Assembly: GCF_009495355.1 (NCBI RefSeq)
Contig: NZ_VZAD01000013.1
Coordinates: 1 to 64,000 of the forward strand
Source: Segatella copri
GTDB taxonomy: Bacteria; Bacteroidota; Bacteroidia; Bacteroidales; Bacteroidaceae
DNA length: 64,000 bases
Direction of reading: 5' to 3'
The translations under genes were made by a program, and so were the position numbers. The notes under the pieces were generated by a model, which ran no database searches, had not been told where the DNA came from, and saw only the letters and a list, made by a program, of their open reading frames with translations. This document shows, piece by piece, positions 36,908 through 45,664 of the stretch (its first letter is position 1; each line of letters begins with the position of its first letter).

Positions 36908-37518
36908 TTACGCTGTTTTTTTGATTGATAGTTCAGATAATGTCCTGGCGCGACAAGCGTTATCGCCGAGGAAACCGCCATCAGCATCGGCCATGCCAGG
37001 CTAATCACTGCGCCCGTGCATAAGTCATGCAGGAAGCCCACTCCCATCATGACACCTATCAAGCCGCACAGCTTCAGCAGCTCTTCCTTCAGAATGGTGC
37101 CGGTGCAGTAGGTTCCAATACCGGGCAGCAACAATCCCAGCAGAAACATTCCCGACCAGCCTTCCATCTCGGCCCAATACCCGAGACTGTAAACGGCATA
37201 GGCGGCAAACACACCTGCCAGGCACGCCCAGATACTGTTGATACTCTTCGAGGTGTACGTAGAAGGCACATTCTTTTTCTTTCTTCCAGCTATCAGCGTG
37301 GCGACGCCACCCATAACGGGAATGCCCAAGTAAAGCCATCCCCAGGCTCCAGGACCTGTATATGCCGCAACAAAGACAGCAAGCGACACGACCATACACA
37401 CATAACCCCAAATCAGGAACGTATTGCCCGAACCTACTGTCGAATCCCTTCTTGTCTGCTCTATCATCTGGTTGATGAGCTCAAGGCTCTCCTGCTCAGA
37501 AATCTTCTTTTCTTCCAT
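36904..37518 (-). CDS. Membrane protein co-transcribed with winged-helix regulator
   Basis: A 204-residue protein with a soluble start (MEEKKISEQESLELINQMIEQTRRD) and about five or six hydrophobic helices. I do not recognise a named domain; similar pairs with HTH_34 regulators are common in this phylum. The shorter start at 37518 is preferred because the open frame upstream runs into the promoter leader. The stop overlaps the regulator start, so both proteins are made together. Confidence 0.78.
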   Translation of the reverse strand: MEEKKISEQESLELINQMIEQTRRDSTVGSGNTFLIWGYVCMVVSLAVFVAAYTGPGAWGWLYLGIPVMGGVATLIAGRKKKNVPSTYTSKSINSIWACLAGVFAAYAVYSLGYWAEMEGWSGMFLLGLLLPGIGTYCTGTILKEELLKLCGLIGVMMGVGFLHDLCTGAVISLAWPMLMAVSSAITLVAPGHYLNYQSKKQRK

Positions 37519-37572
37519 TTTTCTTTTAGTTTGCGACTCCTTATATAATAAAGGAGTCCGGTAGAACACTTA

Positions 37573-37587
37573 GTTTATTTTATAAAC
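37573..37587. promoter_or_regulatory. Operator A, GTTTAT-N3-ATAAAC
   Basis: GTTTATTTTATAAAC has perfect 6-base arms around TTT. It lies in the predicted leader of the operon, about 33 bases after the -7 box. The 19 bases TAGTTTATTTTATAAACCA are identical to those at operator B. Confidence 0.75.
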
Positions 37588-37619
37588 CACATCACTCTTC
37601 ACAATCATGATTTCGGGCA

Positions 37620-37651
37620 CAAAGATAACATAGTTTATTTTATAAACCAAA
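37620..37651 (-). promoter_or_regulatory. Consensus promoter of membrane protein/HTH_34 operon
   Basis: Minus-strand TTTG (37651-37648) and TATCTTTG (37627-37620) are exactly 20 bases apart. Operator B fills this spacer. The leader before the ATG at 37518 would be about 95 bases. Confidence 0.8.
37633..37647. promoter_or_regulatory. Operator B within the promoter spacer
   Basis: GTTTATTTTATAAAC, identical to operator A, lies wholly between the -33 and -7 boxes, so a bound dimer would exclude RNA polymerase. Confidence 0.78.
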
Positions 37652-37685
37652 CTTTTTTCCCTCAAAAAACAAATATTTAACTTTA

Positions 37686-37700
37686 GTTTACAAAATAAAC
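37686..37700. promoter_or_regulatory. Operator C upstream of the promoter
   Basis: GTTTACAAAATAAAC has the same layout with one changed base in the left arm. It lies 53 bases beyond operator B. Confidence 0.6.
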
Positions 37701-38218
37701 CATTCCCCCCTCATGGGCTGCAGAAGGGTTATTTCTCCTCTTCTCATAGCATGAAAAGTAGTTTCTTCTTGTCCAAAAAGGCTGTTGGTTATAACTTCTA
37801 ACGACCGAAGGGAGTGATAACTTATGAACTTGCTAAAGTTCAGTAAATATAAAAACATGTTCATCTTTTGTGTTTTGTAAGTTTTATTTACTACATATTC
37901 ACTCTTAAAACTTGCTATTTTATGATTGTATATTTATACATTTCGTTCTTGGGCTTTATTTTGCATTTTTATGCATGAAAATAATTCTTTTATATTATGG
38001 ATAAATATCCATATTTCACAGATGAAATCTGCATAAACACTACAAAACCTTTGGTTTTTGTTCATTTTTTCATCCTGGCACAGCAAACATCATTGCATAA
38101 CGGAGAGGGAGAAACAGTTTCCTACTCTTCACCATTTCCTTGCTTTTTGCAAGAGGATTGACAGATAAAATGTAATTTATTTTATCTTAATTTGTTTAAG
38201 GTGATTCCTATCAAATCC
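37701..38218. other. AT-rich stretch without a gene
   Basis: I see no convincing coding frame, RNA gene or hairpin here. The sequence is rich in A and T compared with neighbouring genes and includes one ATAACTTCTAACGACCG word resembling the AGAAGTTA-type intergenic repeats. Confidence 0.5.
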
Positions 38219-38243
38219 GGTCATGGTCATTTCGGTCAAAATC
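38219..38243. repeat. GGTCAT direct repeat, left copy
   Basis: GGTCATGGTCATTTCGGTCA followed by AAATC recurs at 39083-39107 with two changes. The two copies bracket about 860 bases that contain a large hairpin, a promoter and one small open frame. Confidence 0.6.
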
Positions 38244-38277
38244 AAAATAAAAAAATAATTTCACGCTATGTAAATAA

Positions 38278-38432
38278 GTCATTTTGTGTCATTGTCATTT
38301 TGTGTCATTTTCGTTTTTGAAAGAGAAAAGTGCTCTATATAATAAATAAATATTTATATTTATTTATTATATAGCGGCGGAAATGACATTGAATTTCAAA
38401 AATGACACAAAATGACAATGACACAAAATGAC
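38278..38432. repeat. Large nested hairpin with 34-base perfect arms
   Basis: Positions 38278-38311 (GTCATTTTGTGTCATTGTCA onwards) are the exact reverse complement of 38399-38432. At the centre, 38335-38374 is a second near-perfect palindrome, almost all A and T (TATATAATAAATAAATA and its mirror). Each outer arm itself holds GTCATTTTGT twice in tandem. The whole 155-base block could extrude as a cruciform. Confidence 0.85.
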
Positions 38433-38607
38433 ACTTTTTCTTTTTCGTACTATCTTGATAGTTCATGAAAAGGAAAGTTGTACACCAAAATTCAAAGTTT
38501 ACGTATTCAACACATACTCAGCAACTTACAGCACTGTTTCTTGCCTTTTTTGACCTGTTTTGCTTAACAAGTCATTCTACAAATGAACAAACAGCCGAAA
38601 AATGTAT

Positions 38608-38615
38608 TATCTTTG
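38608..38615 (+). promoter_or_regulatory. -7 element upstream of small gene
   Basis: TATCTTTG is a consensus -7 box. It would drive transcription towards the small open frame at 38849, with a leader of about 235 bases. The -33 box is weak. Confidence 0.45.
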
Positions 38616-38848
38616 CAGAAGAAAAGCTGCACTCGGCAATTTGAAAGCAAGTTTTCATTGCGCTCGTTTGCATTTTCTTTGCACCGTCAACCAATGAAAG
38701 TGCTCAGGGAGCCTCGCAGGAGGCATCTATTACGACCAAGGGCGGTCACAATAGACGACAGGCGCCGGTCATCTATTAAGACCCAAAAGGTGGCACTATC
38801 GGGCAGCTGACAAAGTATTAAACTATCATTTCAAAAACCTACAGAACT

Positions 38849-39028
38849 ATGATTAATTACAGCATCGTAAAGCGCAGCGTGAACGCAAACCTCATCGAAA
38901 TCAACCAGGCAAAGTCACGCATCAACCAGGCAAAGAAAGAGGGCAAGGACAACGTCGACATCAGCAAGCCTGCTTCTCCATCTACTGGCGGCAGCACCGA
39001 AGGCGGCGGCACTGGTGACGGAGAATAA
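38849..39028 (+). CDS. Small protein with HU-like N-terminal motif
   Basis: A 59-residue reading frame, MINYSIVKRSVNANLIEINQ then AKSRINQAKKEGKDNVDISK, ending in a Ser/Gly-rich acidic tail. The first 12 residues resemble the start of HU-like (HU-HIG) DNA-binding proteins of Bacteroidota, but the body of that domain is missing. It may be a shortened remnant or a distinct small protein. Codon use looks protein-like, with a clear AT-rich upstream region. No function is inferred. Confidence 0.5.
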   Translation: MINYSIVKRSVNANLIEINQAKSRINQAKKEGKDNVDISKPASPSTGGSTEGGGTGDGE

Positions 39029-39082
39029 TTTTAGTCAAGAGTATTTTTGAGTCAAGCCTGATTTTTGTATTGTGGTCATTTT

Positions 39083-39107
39083 GGTCATGGTCATTTTGGT
39101 CAAACTC
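39083..39107. repeat. GGTCAT direct repeat, right copy
   Basis: GGTCATGGTCATTTTGGTCA followed by AACTC matches 38219-38243 at 23 of 25 positions. Beyond it are further short GTCATTA tandem words (about 39134-39155). Confidence 0.6.
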
Positions 39108-39312
39108 AACTTTTGATGACCTTTCGCAAGATTAAGTCATTAGTCATTAGTCATTTTCGACTTTGGAAGCCATCTTTGACAGACAGGAACAAAAAGGCAT
39201 AAAAAAGCGGAGCACGATTTCACAACCACACTCCGCGCAAACTTAAACAACCAATAAAAGAAATAGATTGATCGTTCAATTTCTGTTCTGTATCTGATGA
39301 AGAGTTAACAGC

Positions 39313-39338
39313 GCACTCCGCTACGCACGGCGGAGTGC
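39313..39338. terminator. Hairpin downstream of glnN
   Basis: GCACTCCGC and GCGGAGTGC form a perfect 9-base stem with an 8-base loop, 22 bases past the glnN stop on the minus strand. No clear T-run follows, so it may act only partly as a terminator. The words ACTCCGC and GCGGAG also occur at 39206-39237. Confidence 0.5.
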
Positions 39339-39360
39339 AGCCGTTTGAAATATTACGGCA

Positions 39361-41550
39361 TTATCGGATGAACAGGAGCTCACGATACTTAGGCAGCGTC
39401 CAGAGCTCGTCGGCTACGGTGAGCTCCAACTTGTCTATCTGATAACGGATCTCCTCCATCTTTGGAGCCACCGTGTCGTGGTAAGCGATTGCCTTGTCGT
39501 GCTCGCTCTCTATCTTGTTGGCCACCTTGCGGGCATTGACCAACTCCTCGACACCGGTCTCGATGATCTGTGTGCGCTCGGCTATCTTCTTGATGATGTT
39601 GATGTTGCGGGCGGTGAGCTTCTTGCCCTCGTCCTCGCCGAAGATGTCGATCATGTTCTCCACATTCTTTGCCAACTGGCTCTGATAGTGGGTGGCGACA
39701 GGGATGATATGGTTCATGGACAGGTCGCCCATCACACGGGCCTCGATCTGTATCTTCTTGGTGTAGGTCTCCCACTTCACCTCGTTGCGAGCCTCGAGCT
39801 CGTTCTTCTTCATCACGCCCATGCTCTCGAACATCTCGATGGATGCTGGGTCGAGATAGCGCTCGAAGATCTTAGGACAGCTCTTCTCGCAGTCGAGTCC
39901 GCGCTTGGCAGCCTCTTCCACCCACTCGTCGCTGTAACCGTTGCCGTCGAAACGGATAGGCTTGCAGGCCTTGATGTCCTGGCGAACGATGTCGATGATG
40001 GCTGAGGTCTTGTCCTCGCCCTTGGCGATGAGTGCGTCGACACGCTTCTTGAAGTCGGTGAGAGCTTCGGCTACTGCGGTGTTCAGCACGATCATGGCTG
40101 AGGCACAGTTGGCCTCGCTACCTACGGCACGGAACTCGAAGCGGTTGCCGGTGAAGGCGAATGGTGAGGTACGGTTGCGGTCGGTGTTATCGATCATCAA
40201 CTCAGGAATCTCTGGAATGTCGAGCTTCATGCCCTGCTTGCCTGCCACAGTGAAGAGGTCTTTCTTGTCGGCCTTCTCGATATGGTCGAGCAGGTCGGTG
40301 AGCTGCTTGCCAAGGAAGGAAGAGATGATGGCTGGTGGTGCCTCGTTGGCGCCCAGACGATGAGCATTGGTGGCACTCATGATGGATGCCTTGAGCAGAC
40401 CGTTGTGACGGTATACGCCCATGAGGGTCTCGGTGATGAAGACTACGAAACGAAGGTTGTCCTCTGGTGTCTTGCCTGGACCATGGAGCAGGATGCCGGT
40501 ATCGGTAGAGAGACTCCAGTTGTTGTGCTTACCTGATCCGTTGATGCCTGCGAAGGGTTTCTCGTGCAGCAGGACACGGAATCCGTGATGACGTGCCACC
40601 TTCTTCATCAGGCTCATGAGGAGCATGTTGTGGTCGACAGCCAGATTGGTTTCCTCGAAGATTGGCGCCAGCTCAAACTGGTTGGGCGCTACCTCGTTGT
40701 GACGTGTCTTGCAAGGGATGCCGAGTTCGAGTGCCTGTATCTCGAGGTCTTTCATGAAGGCCTGTACACGCTCGGGGATGGCTCCGAAGTAATGGTCGTC
40801 CATCTGCTGGTTCTTGGCTGAGTCGTGACCCATCAGGGTGCGGCCTGTAAGCATCAGGTCGGGACGGGCTGCATAGAGGCTCTCGTCGACGAGGAAGTAC
40901 TCCTGCTCCCAACCCAGGTTGGAAATGACTTTCTTCACATCGGGATTGAAGTAGTGGCATACGTCGGTGGCTGCCACGTTGACGGCATGGAGTGCACGGA
41001 GCAATGGTGCCTTGTAGTCGAGTGCCTCACCGGTGTAGGAGATGAAGACGGTAGGAATACAGAGTGTATCGTCGATGATGAATACTGGCGATGTAGGATC
41101 CCAGGCAGAATAGCCACGTGCCTCGAAGGTAGAGCGGATACCGCCTGATGGGAATGAGGAGGCGTCTGGCTCCTGCTGTACGAGCAACTTGCCAGAGAAC
41201 TGCTCTATCATACCGCCCTTGCCGTCGTGCTCGATGAAGGCATCGTGCTTCTCGGCTGTGCCCTCGGTAAGAGGCTGGAACCAGTGTGTGTAATGGGTTA
41301 CGCCATTCTCGTCGGCCCACTGCTTGATGCCCTTGGCCACAGCGTCGGCGATGTTGCGGTCGAGTCGTGCGCCATTGTCGATTACGTCTACCAGTTTCTC
41401 ATAAACATTGGCTGGCAGATACTTGTACATCTTCTGTCGGTTGAATACCTTCTTGCCGAAGAACTCACTGGGTCGCTCACCGGGAGCTGCCACTTCAGCT
41501 GGCTTTCTCTTGGAAGCCTCTGATACGGCTTCAAATCTTAAATTGCTCAT
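39361..41550 (-). CDS. glnN: Glutamine synthetase type III
   Basis: Makes glutamine from glutamate, ammonia and ATP; the main ammonium-assimilation enzyme type of Bacteroidota. The 729 residues match GSIII (about 700-730) rather than GSI. Diagnostic stretches include NKHNEVAP-like TRHNEVAPNQFELAP, FAGINGSGKHNNWSLST, and RNRTSPFAFTGNRFEFRAVGS. The start MSNLRFEAVSEASKRK is preceded by AAAGG; the open frame continues upstream inside dapL and that part is not real. It lies 35 bases after dapL and is probably in the same transcript. Confidence 0.96.
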   Translation of the reverse strand: MSNLRFEAVSEASKRKPAEVAAPGERPSEFFGKKVFNRQKMYKYLPANVYEKLVDVIDNGARLDRNIADAVAKGIKQWADENGVTHYTHWFQPLTEGTAEKHDAFIEHDGKGGMIEQFSGKLLVQQEPDASSFPSGGIRSTFEARGYSAWDPTSPVFIIDDTLCIPTVFISYTGEALDYKAPLLRALHAVNVAATDVCHYFNPDVKKVISNLGWEQEYFLVDESLYAARPDLMLTGRTLMGHDSAKNQQMDDHYFGAIPERVQAFMKDLEIQALELGIPCKTRHNEVAPNQFELAPIFEETNLAVDHNMLLMSLMKKVARHHGFRVLLHEKPFAGINGSGKHNNWSLSTDTGILLHGPGKTPEDNLRFVVFITETLMGVYRHNGLLKASIMSATNAHRLGANEAPPAIISSFLGKQLTDLLDHIEKADKKDLFTVAGKQGMKLDIPEIPELMIDNTDRNRTSPFAFTGNRFEFRAVGSEANCASAMIVLNTAVAEALTDFKKRVDALIAKGEDKTSAIIDIVRQDIKACKPIRFDGNGYSDEWVEEAAKRGLDCEKSCPKIFERYLDPASIEMFESMGVMKKNELEARNEVKWETYTKKIQIEARVMGDLSMNHIIPVATHYQSQLAKNVENMIDIFGEDEGKKLTARNINIIKKIAERTQIIETGVEELVNARKVANKIESEHDKAIAYHDTVAPKMEEIRYQIDKLELTVADELWTLPKYRELLFIR

Positions 41551-41585
41551 ACCTTTATATATTTTATGTTGAATTATTTTACTGA

Positions 41586-42821
41586 TTATTCTTTCCCCAT
41601 CCACTTGGCGATTCGCTGCATCGCCTCGCGGCAGTCGTCGTGCTCGCCAAAGGCGGTGAGACGGATGTAACCTTCGCCCGAAGGACCGAATCCTACGCCC
41701 GGGGTGCACACCACGCTGGCTCCGTAGAGCATCTCTTCGAAGAACTTCCAGCTGGGGGTGTTGCCAGGTGTCTTCACCCAGAGATAAGGTGCATTCTCGC
41801 CGCCGTAGACACGGAAACCAAGGCGCTGAAGCTCTGCCCGCATGTAGTGGGCGTTCTCCATATAGTAGGCGATGGTGGCCTTGACCTGCTCCTTGCCCTC
41901 GGGGGTGTAGATGGCTTCGGCTGCCCGCTGACTGATGTAGCTGGTGCCATTGAACTTGGTGCACTGACGGCGGTCCCAGATGGGGTTGAGCGCTACTTCG
42001 TCGCCACTCAGCGTCTTGGCCTTCAGCTCTTTGGGCACGATGGTGTAACCGCATCTCACGCCCGTGAAGCCTGCTGTCTTGGAATAGCTGTGGAACTCTA
42101 TCGCCACCTTGCGCGCTCCTCTGATCTCATAGATGGAGTGTGGTATCTCGGGATCGGTGATGTAGGCCTCGTAGGCTGCGTCGTAGAGGATGATGCTCTC
42201 GTTCTTGATGGCATAGTTCACCCACTTGCGAAGCTCGTCCTTGGTGATGACGGTGCCGGTGGGATTGTTGGGATAACAGAGGTAGATCATGTCTACACGG
42301 TGGTCGGGAATCTGGGGTGTGAAGTCGTTGCCTTCATTGCAGGGCATGTACACCACATTGCTCCAGTGTCCGTTCTCGAAGACGCCCGCGCGTCCTATCA
42401 TCACATTGCTGTCGATGTAGACAGGATAAATGGGGTCGGTGACGCCGATGTTGTTGTCCCATCTCAATATCTCCTGTATGTTGCCGGTGTCGCTCTTGGC
42501 TCCGTCGTTGACAAACACCTCGTTGACATCGAGATGGATGCCGCGTGGCAGGAAGTCGTTCTTGATAATCGCCTCGCGCAGGAAGTCGTAGCCTCGCTCA
42601 GGACCGTAGCCTCGGAAGGAAGCCTGTACTGCCATCTCTTCCACAGCTTTGTGCATGGCCTGGATGACGGCCGGACAGAGGGGCTGGGTCACGTCGCCGA
42701 TGCCCAAACTGATGACTCGCTGCTTGGGGTGCGCTATCTTGTAGGCGTTCACCTTCTTGGCGATGTCGGCAAAGAGATAATTGCCGGGAAGCTTCAGGAA
42801 ATGTTCGTTTACTAATGCCAT
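41586..42821 (-). CDS. dapL: LL-diaminopimelate aminotransferase
   Basis: Converts tetrahydrodipicolinate directly to LL-diaminopimelate with glutamate as amino donor, a short route to lysine and cell-wall DAP. The 411 residues include the N-terminal ALVNEHFLKLPGNYLFADIAKKV, the YPNNPTGTVI motif and the PLP lysine region SYSKTAGFTGVRCGYT. It is 60 bases after dapF, which uses its product. Confidence 0.95.
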   Translation of the reverse strand: MALVNEHFLKLPGNYLFADIAKKVNAYKIAHPKQRVISLGIGDVTQPLCPAVIQAMHKAVEEMAVQASFRGYGPERGYDFLREAIIKNDFLPRGIHLDVNEVFVNDGAKSDTGNIQEILRWDNNIGVTDPIYPVYIDSNVMIGRAGVFENGHWSNVVYMPCNEGNDFTPQIPDHRVDMIYLCYPNNPTGTVITKDELRKWVNYAIKNESIILYDAAYEAYITDPEIPHSIYEIRGARKVAIEFHSYSKTAGFTGVRCGYTIVPKELKAKTLSGDEVALNPIWDRRQCTKFNGTSYISQRAAEAIYTPEGKEQVKATIAYYMENAHYMRAELQRLGFRVYGGENAPYLWVKTPGNTPSWKFFEEMLYGASVVCTPGVGFGPSGEGYIRLTAFGEHDDCREAMQRIAKWMGKE

Positions 42822-42881
42822 ATTCTTTTTCTCCTTTTATTATGTATATTTAAGTTTGCCGTAATTATTGTTCTTCACTCT

Positions 42882-43727
42882 TCATTCCCCTGTCAGGGGA
42901 ATTTCTCCCTCGAAGGCGAAGGCTGCCGGGCCTGTCATGTAGACATGGCCGTCGGCCTCGCTGTATTCGATCTGGAGTGTTCCGCCATCCATCACTATGT
43001 TGCTCTTCCGGCTGGCACGTCCTGTGAGGAAGGCTGCCACAGCCGTGGCGCAGGCGCCTGTTCCGCAAGCCATCGTGATGCCGCTGCCCCGTTCCCATAC
43101 CCGGGTGCGAATGGTGTCGGCATCGGTGAGCTGTGCGAACTCAATGTTGCAGCGCTGGGGGAAGGCCTCGTTGCATTCGAGCAGCTTGCCGTAATGCGCG
43201 ATGTCGATGGTGTCGATGTCATCGACAAAGGTTACGAAGTGAGGATTGCCCATGCAGACATAGGTGCCTTCGAAGATGCGCTCGTCGGCGGCAAGCACCG
43301 AAGGGCCTACGAACTGTTCCTGGTTCTGGAGTAGTGGCTTCAGCATGTCTACCGTCACCGATTCCACCTCATTGCCATCCTGAATATGCAGTTTCAGTAT
43401 CTTGACACCCGAAAGGGTTTCCAACCGAATGGTGTCCTTGTGGGTGAGTCCTTTCTCGTAGAGATATTTTCCGATACAACGACTGGCATTGCCGCACATC
43501 ATGGCTTCGGAGCCGTCGGCATTGAATATGCGCATCGAATAGTCTGCACGTCTGCCGTCGTGGGGCTTGCCTATGAGAACCAGTCCGTCGCTGCCTATTC
43601 CTGTATGGTAAGCACTCCAGGCGATAGCGGCTTTCTCGGGATCGGGAATGTCGTAGAGCTGTGTGTCGACGTATATGTAGTCGTTGCCGGCTCCCTGCAT
43701 CTTAGTGAAATGAACTGTTCTTCTCAT
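42882..43727 (-). CDS. dapF: Diaminopimelate epimerase
   Basis: Converts LL- to meso-diaminopimelate for lysine and peptidoglycan. The 281 residues show [13 protein letters not shown] at the start and the two catalytic cysteines in [11 protein letters not shown] and ACGTGACATA. It heads the dapF-dapL-glnN run; a TATCTTTG box lies about 100 bases upstream. Confidence 0.96.
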   Translation of the reverse strand: MRRTVHFTKMQGAGNDYIYVDTQLYDIPDPEKAAIAWSAYHTGIGSDGLVLIGKPHDGRRADYSMRIFNADGSEAMMCGNASRCIGKYLYEKGLTHKDTIRLETLSGVKILKLHIQDGNEVESVTVDMLKPLLQNQEQFVGPSVLAADERIFEGTYVCMGNPHFVTFVDDIDTIDIAHYGKLLECNEAFPQRCNIEFAQLTDADTIRTRVWERGSGITMACGTGACATAVAAFLTGRASRKSNIVMDGGTLQIEYSEADGHVYMTGPAAFAFEGEIPLTGE

Positions 43728-43826
43728 ATTGCGTTGTTGTTTGCCTTTTTGTTCTACTTCTTGTTATTGTCTGACTTTTTGTTATGTTATCCGCCGTTTC
43801 AATAACTTTTTGTTTCTTTTCGTGTG

Positions 43827-43834
43827 CAAAGATA
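43827..43834 (-). promoter_or_regulatory. -7 element for dapF
   Basis: Minus-strand TATCTTTG fits the consensus; a -33 TTTG is not evident. It would give a leader of about 95 bases before dapF. Confidence 0.45.
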
Positions 43835-44031
43835 CGACATTTTGATTTCTTATCCGTAATTTTTTATGCAAAATAAATCTAAAAATACACTCATTCTTAC
43901 AGTTTGCTATATATGGGTAGTGTTTTAATTACAATTTATCACCATTGAAAGCTCACGTCATGATAGTTTGCTCTTGTTTTCGTGTTTCGTGGTTTCATCT
44001 TCGTGCTTTTTCATAGCTTCCTGCTGTCATA

Positions 44032-44075
44032 ATGCAAAACGTCCCGACACACAGGCTGTGCCGGGACGCTCACAT
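44032..44075. repeat. 44-base hairpin repeat, left copy
   Basis: CGTCCCG pairs with CGGGACG and an inner CACA with TGTG around a 5-base loop. The same 44 bases recur at 45665-45708 with two changes, one of them in the loop, so the hairpin is conserved. The copies flank the DUF4143 ATPase gene. On the minus strand the hairpin is followed by TTTT and may terminate transcription. Confidence 0.75.
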
Positions 44076-44140
44076 ATACATTATAGAAACTTTCTATTTT
44101 GCAAGAAAGCACCTGCAATGCGCTTGCTGGCAACACCTCG

Positions 44141-44230
44141 AAGTTTGCGGATTTTGACACTTTTGGTACTTTAAAGTTTGCGGATTTTGACGCTTTTAAC
44201 ACTTTAAAGTTTGCGGATTTTGACATTTTT
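44141..44230. repeat. 33-base tandem repeat upstream of the ATPase
   Basis: AAGTTTGCGGATTTTGAC begins at 44141, 44174 and 44207, an exact 33-base period, 2.7 copies. The period is a multiple of three, so frames stay open on both strands: KFADFD-type on plus, SKSANFKVLK-type on minus. It lies directly upstream of the ATPase promoter. Confidence 0.8.
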
Positions 44231-44242
44231 CCCAAAAAGTCA

Positions 44243-44272
44243 TTGAAAATCAAAGAATTATTAGTATCTTTG
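44243..44272 (+). promoter_or_regulatory. Promoter of the DUF4143 ATPase gene
   Basis: TTG (44243-44245) and TATCTTTG (44265-44272), 19 bases apart, match the consensus. The leader before the ATG at 44303 is about 25 bases. Confidence 0.65.
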
Positions 44273-44302
44273 CAGCAATATAAACGTTAAACATTAACAA
44301 CT

Positions 44303-45661
44303 ATGTCAGAAAGAATCTTCAAACGCAAAATATACCAGAAGCTTCTTGATTGGAAGGAGCAAGACAAAGGTAGTACAGCACTACTCATAGAAGGAGCAAG
44401 ACGTGTTGGGAAATCAACGATAGCTGAAGAGTTTGCTAAGAACGAATACGAAACCTACTTACTTATAGATTTTTCTATCGCAAGCAAGGTTGTAAAGGAT
44501 GCATTTACGGATATTTCAAATCTTGACATGCTGTTTACCAGTCTACAGATGAACTGTGGAGTGAACCTTATCCCCGGAAAGTCACTGATAATCTTTGACG
44601 AAATACAAAAGTGGCCTTTGGCTCGACAAGCTATAAAACACTTGGTTAAGGATGGCCGCTTCCACTATATCGAGACAGGTTCATTGCTTGGCATAAAAAT
44701 GAAGAAACGTCCAATGACTGATGGAACAAAGATTCTCATACCAAGTGAGGAACGAAGAATAGCCATGTACCCTATGGATTACGAAGAATTCCGTTGGGCT
44801 TTGGGCGATACGGCCACCATGTCTCTCGCAAAAAATATCTTTGAGCAATGGGCACCTCTTGGTGATGCCACCAACAGAAAGCTCATGAGAGATTTTCGCT
44901 TGTATGTACTCGTCGGCGGTATGCCACAGGCTGTAAACACATATCTCGATACGCTGGACCTAAGTAGAGTTGATCAAGTCAAGAGAAATATCATTAACTT
45001 ATATGACTCTGATTTCTATGAATTAGATTCTTCTGGAAAAACCTCCATGCTGTTTCACGCGATACCAGCACAATTGAACACCAACGCCTCACGTTATCAA
45101 GTAAGTAGTGTAATAGAGGGAGGAAGGACAGAAAGACTCACTACGTCTCTTTCCATTCTGAAAGAATCAATGACTACAAATATTGCCTATCACTCCAACG
45201 ACCCGAGCGCCGGACTTGCCATGCATATCAACCCAGAATGTTTCAAGCTTTACTGTGGAGATACCGGATTATTCATTACGCTTGCTTTTTGGGACTCTGA
45301 CTTCACAAGCAACGTTATATACCAGAAAATTCTAAATGGCAAACTCACGGCAGATCTTGGATATGTTTATGAAAACATCGTATCACAGATGCTTGTAGCC
45401 GCCGGCAAGAAATTGTACTATCATACTTGGCCAACCCCAGACGGCAAACGGAAATACGAGGTTGATTTCTTGATTCCGGATGGAGGGAAAATAAGCGTAA
45501 TAGAGGTTAAGTCTGCTCGTTCTGCACAACATGTCTCTATCGATAATTTTATGCAGAAATATTCATCACGCATACTGCATTCGTATCTCATATACGGCAA
45601 GGACTTAAGAAAAGAAGGTTCCTTAAATTGCCTTCCTTTCTACATGACTCCATTTCTGTAA
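44303..45661 (+). CDS. AAA ATPase with DUF4143 nuclease-like domain
   Basis: A 452-residue P-loop ATPase: Walker A GARRVGKST (31-39), Walker B SLIIFDE (94-100), sensor-like YIETGSLLG, and a C-terminal DUF4143 region whose VDFLI and VIEVKSA segments (Asp388, Glu401, Lys403) look like a PD-(D/E)xK nuclease core. These proteins are numerous and patchily spread in Bacteroidota; their role is unproven. The gene is more AT-rich than its neighbours and lies between two 44-base repeats, suggesting acquisition as a unit. Confidence 0.9.
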   Translation: MSERIFKRKIYQKLLDWKEQDKGSTALLIEGARRVGKSTIAEEFAKNEYETYLLIDFSIASKVVKDAFTDISNLDMLFTSLQMNCGVNLIPGKSLIIFDEIQKWPLARQAIKHLVKDGRFHYIETGSLLGIKMKKRPMTDGTKILIPSEERRIAMYPMDYEEFRWALGDTATMSLAKNIFEQWAPLGDATNRKLMRDFRLYVLVGGMPQAVNTYLDTLDLSRVDQVKRNIINLYDSDFYELDSSGKTSMLFHAIPAQLNTNASRYQVSSVIEGGRTERLTTSLSILKESMTTNIAYHSNDPSAGLAMHINPECFKLYCGDTGLFITLAFWDSDFTSNVIYQKILNGKLTADLGYVYENIVSQMLVAAGKKLYYHTWPTPDGKRKYEVDFLIPDGGKISVIEVKSARSAQHVSIDNFMQKYSSRILHSYLIYGKDLRKEGSLNCLPFYMTPFL

Positions 45662-45664
45662 ATG

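Noticed and set aside
38583..38810. 75-codon plus-strand open frame in the repeat-rich gap
   Set aside because: Very basic, low-complexity protein that begins upstream of the -7 box it would need and shows no family pattern.
41551..42054. Upstream extension of glnN by 168 codons
   Set aside because: It runs inside dapL in another frame; the GSIII N-terminus starts at 41550.
44141..44230. Possible CRISPR array
   Set aside because: The 33-base units follow one another without unique spacers and no cas gene is present.
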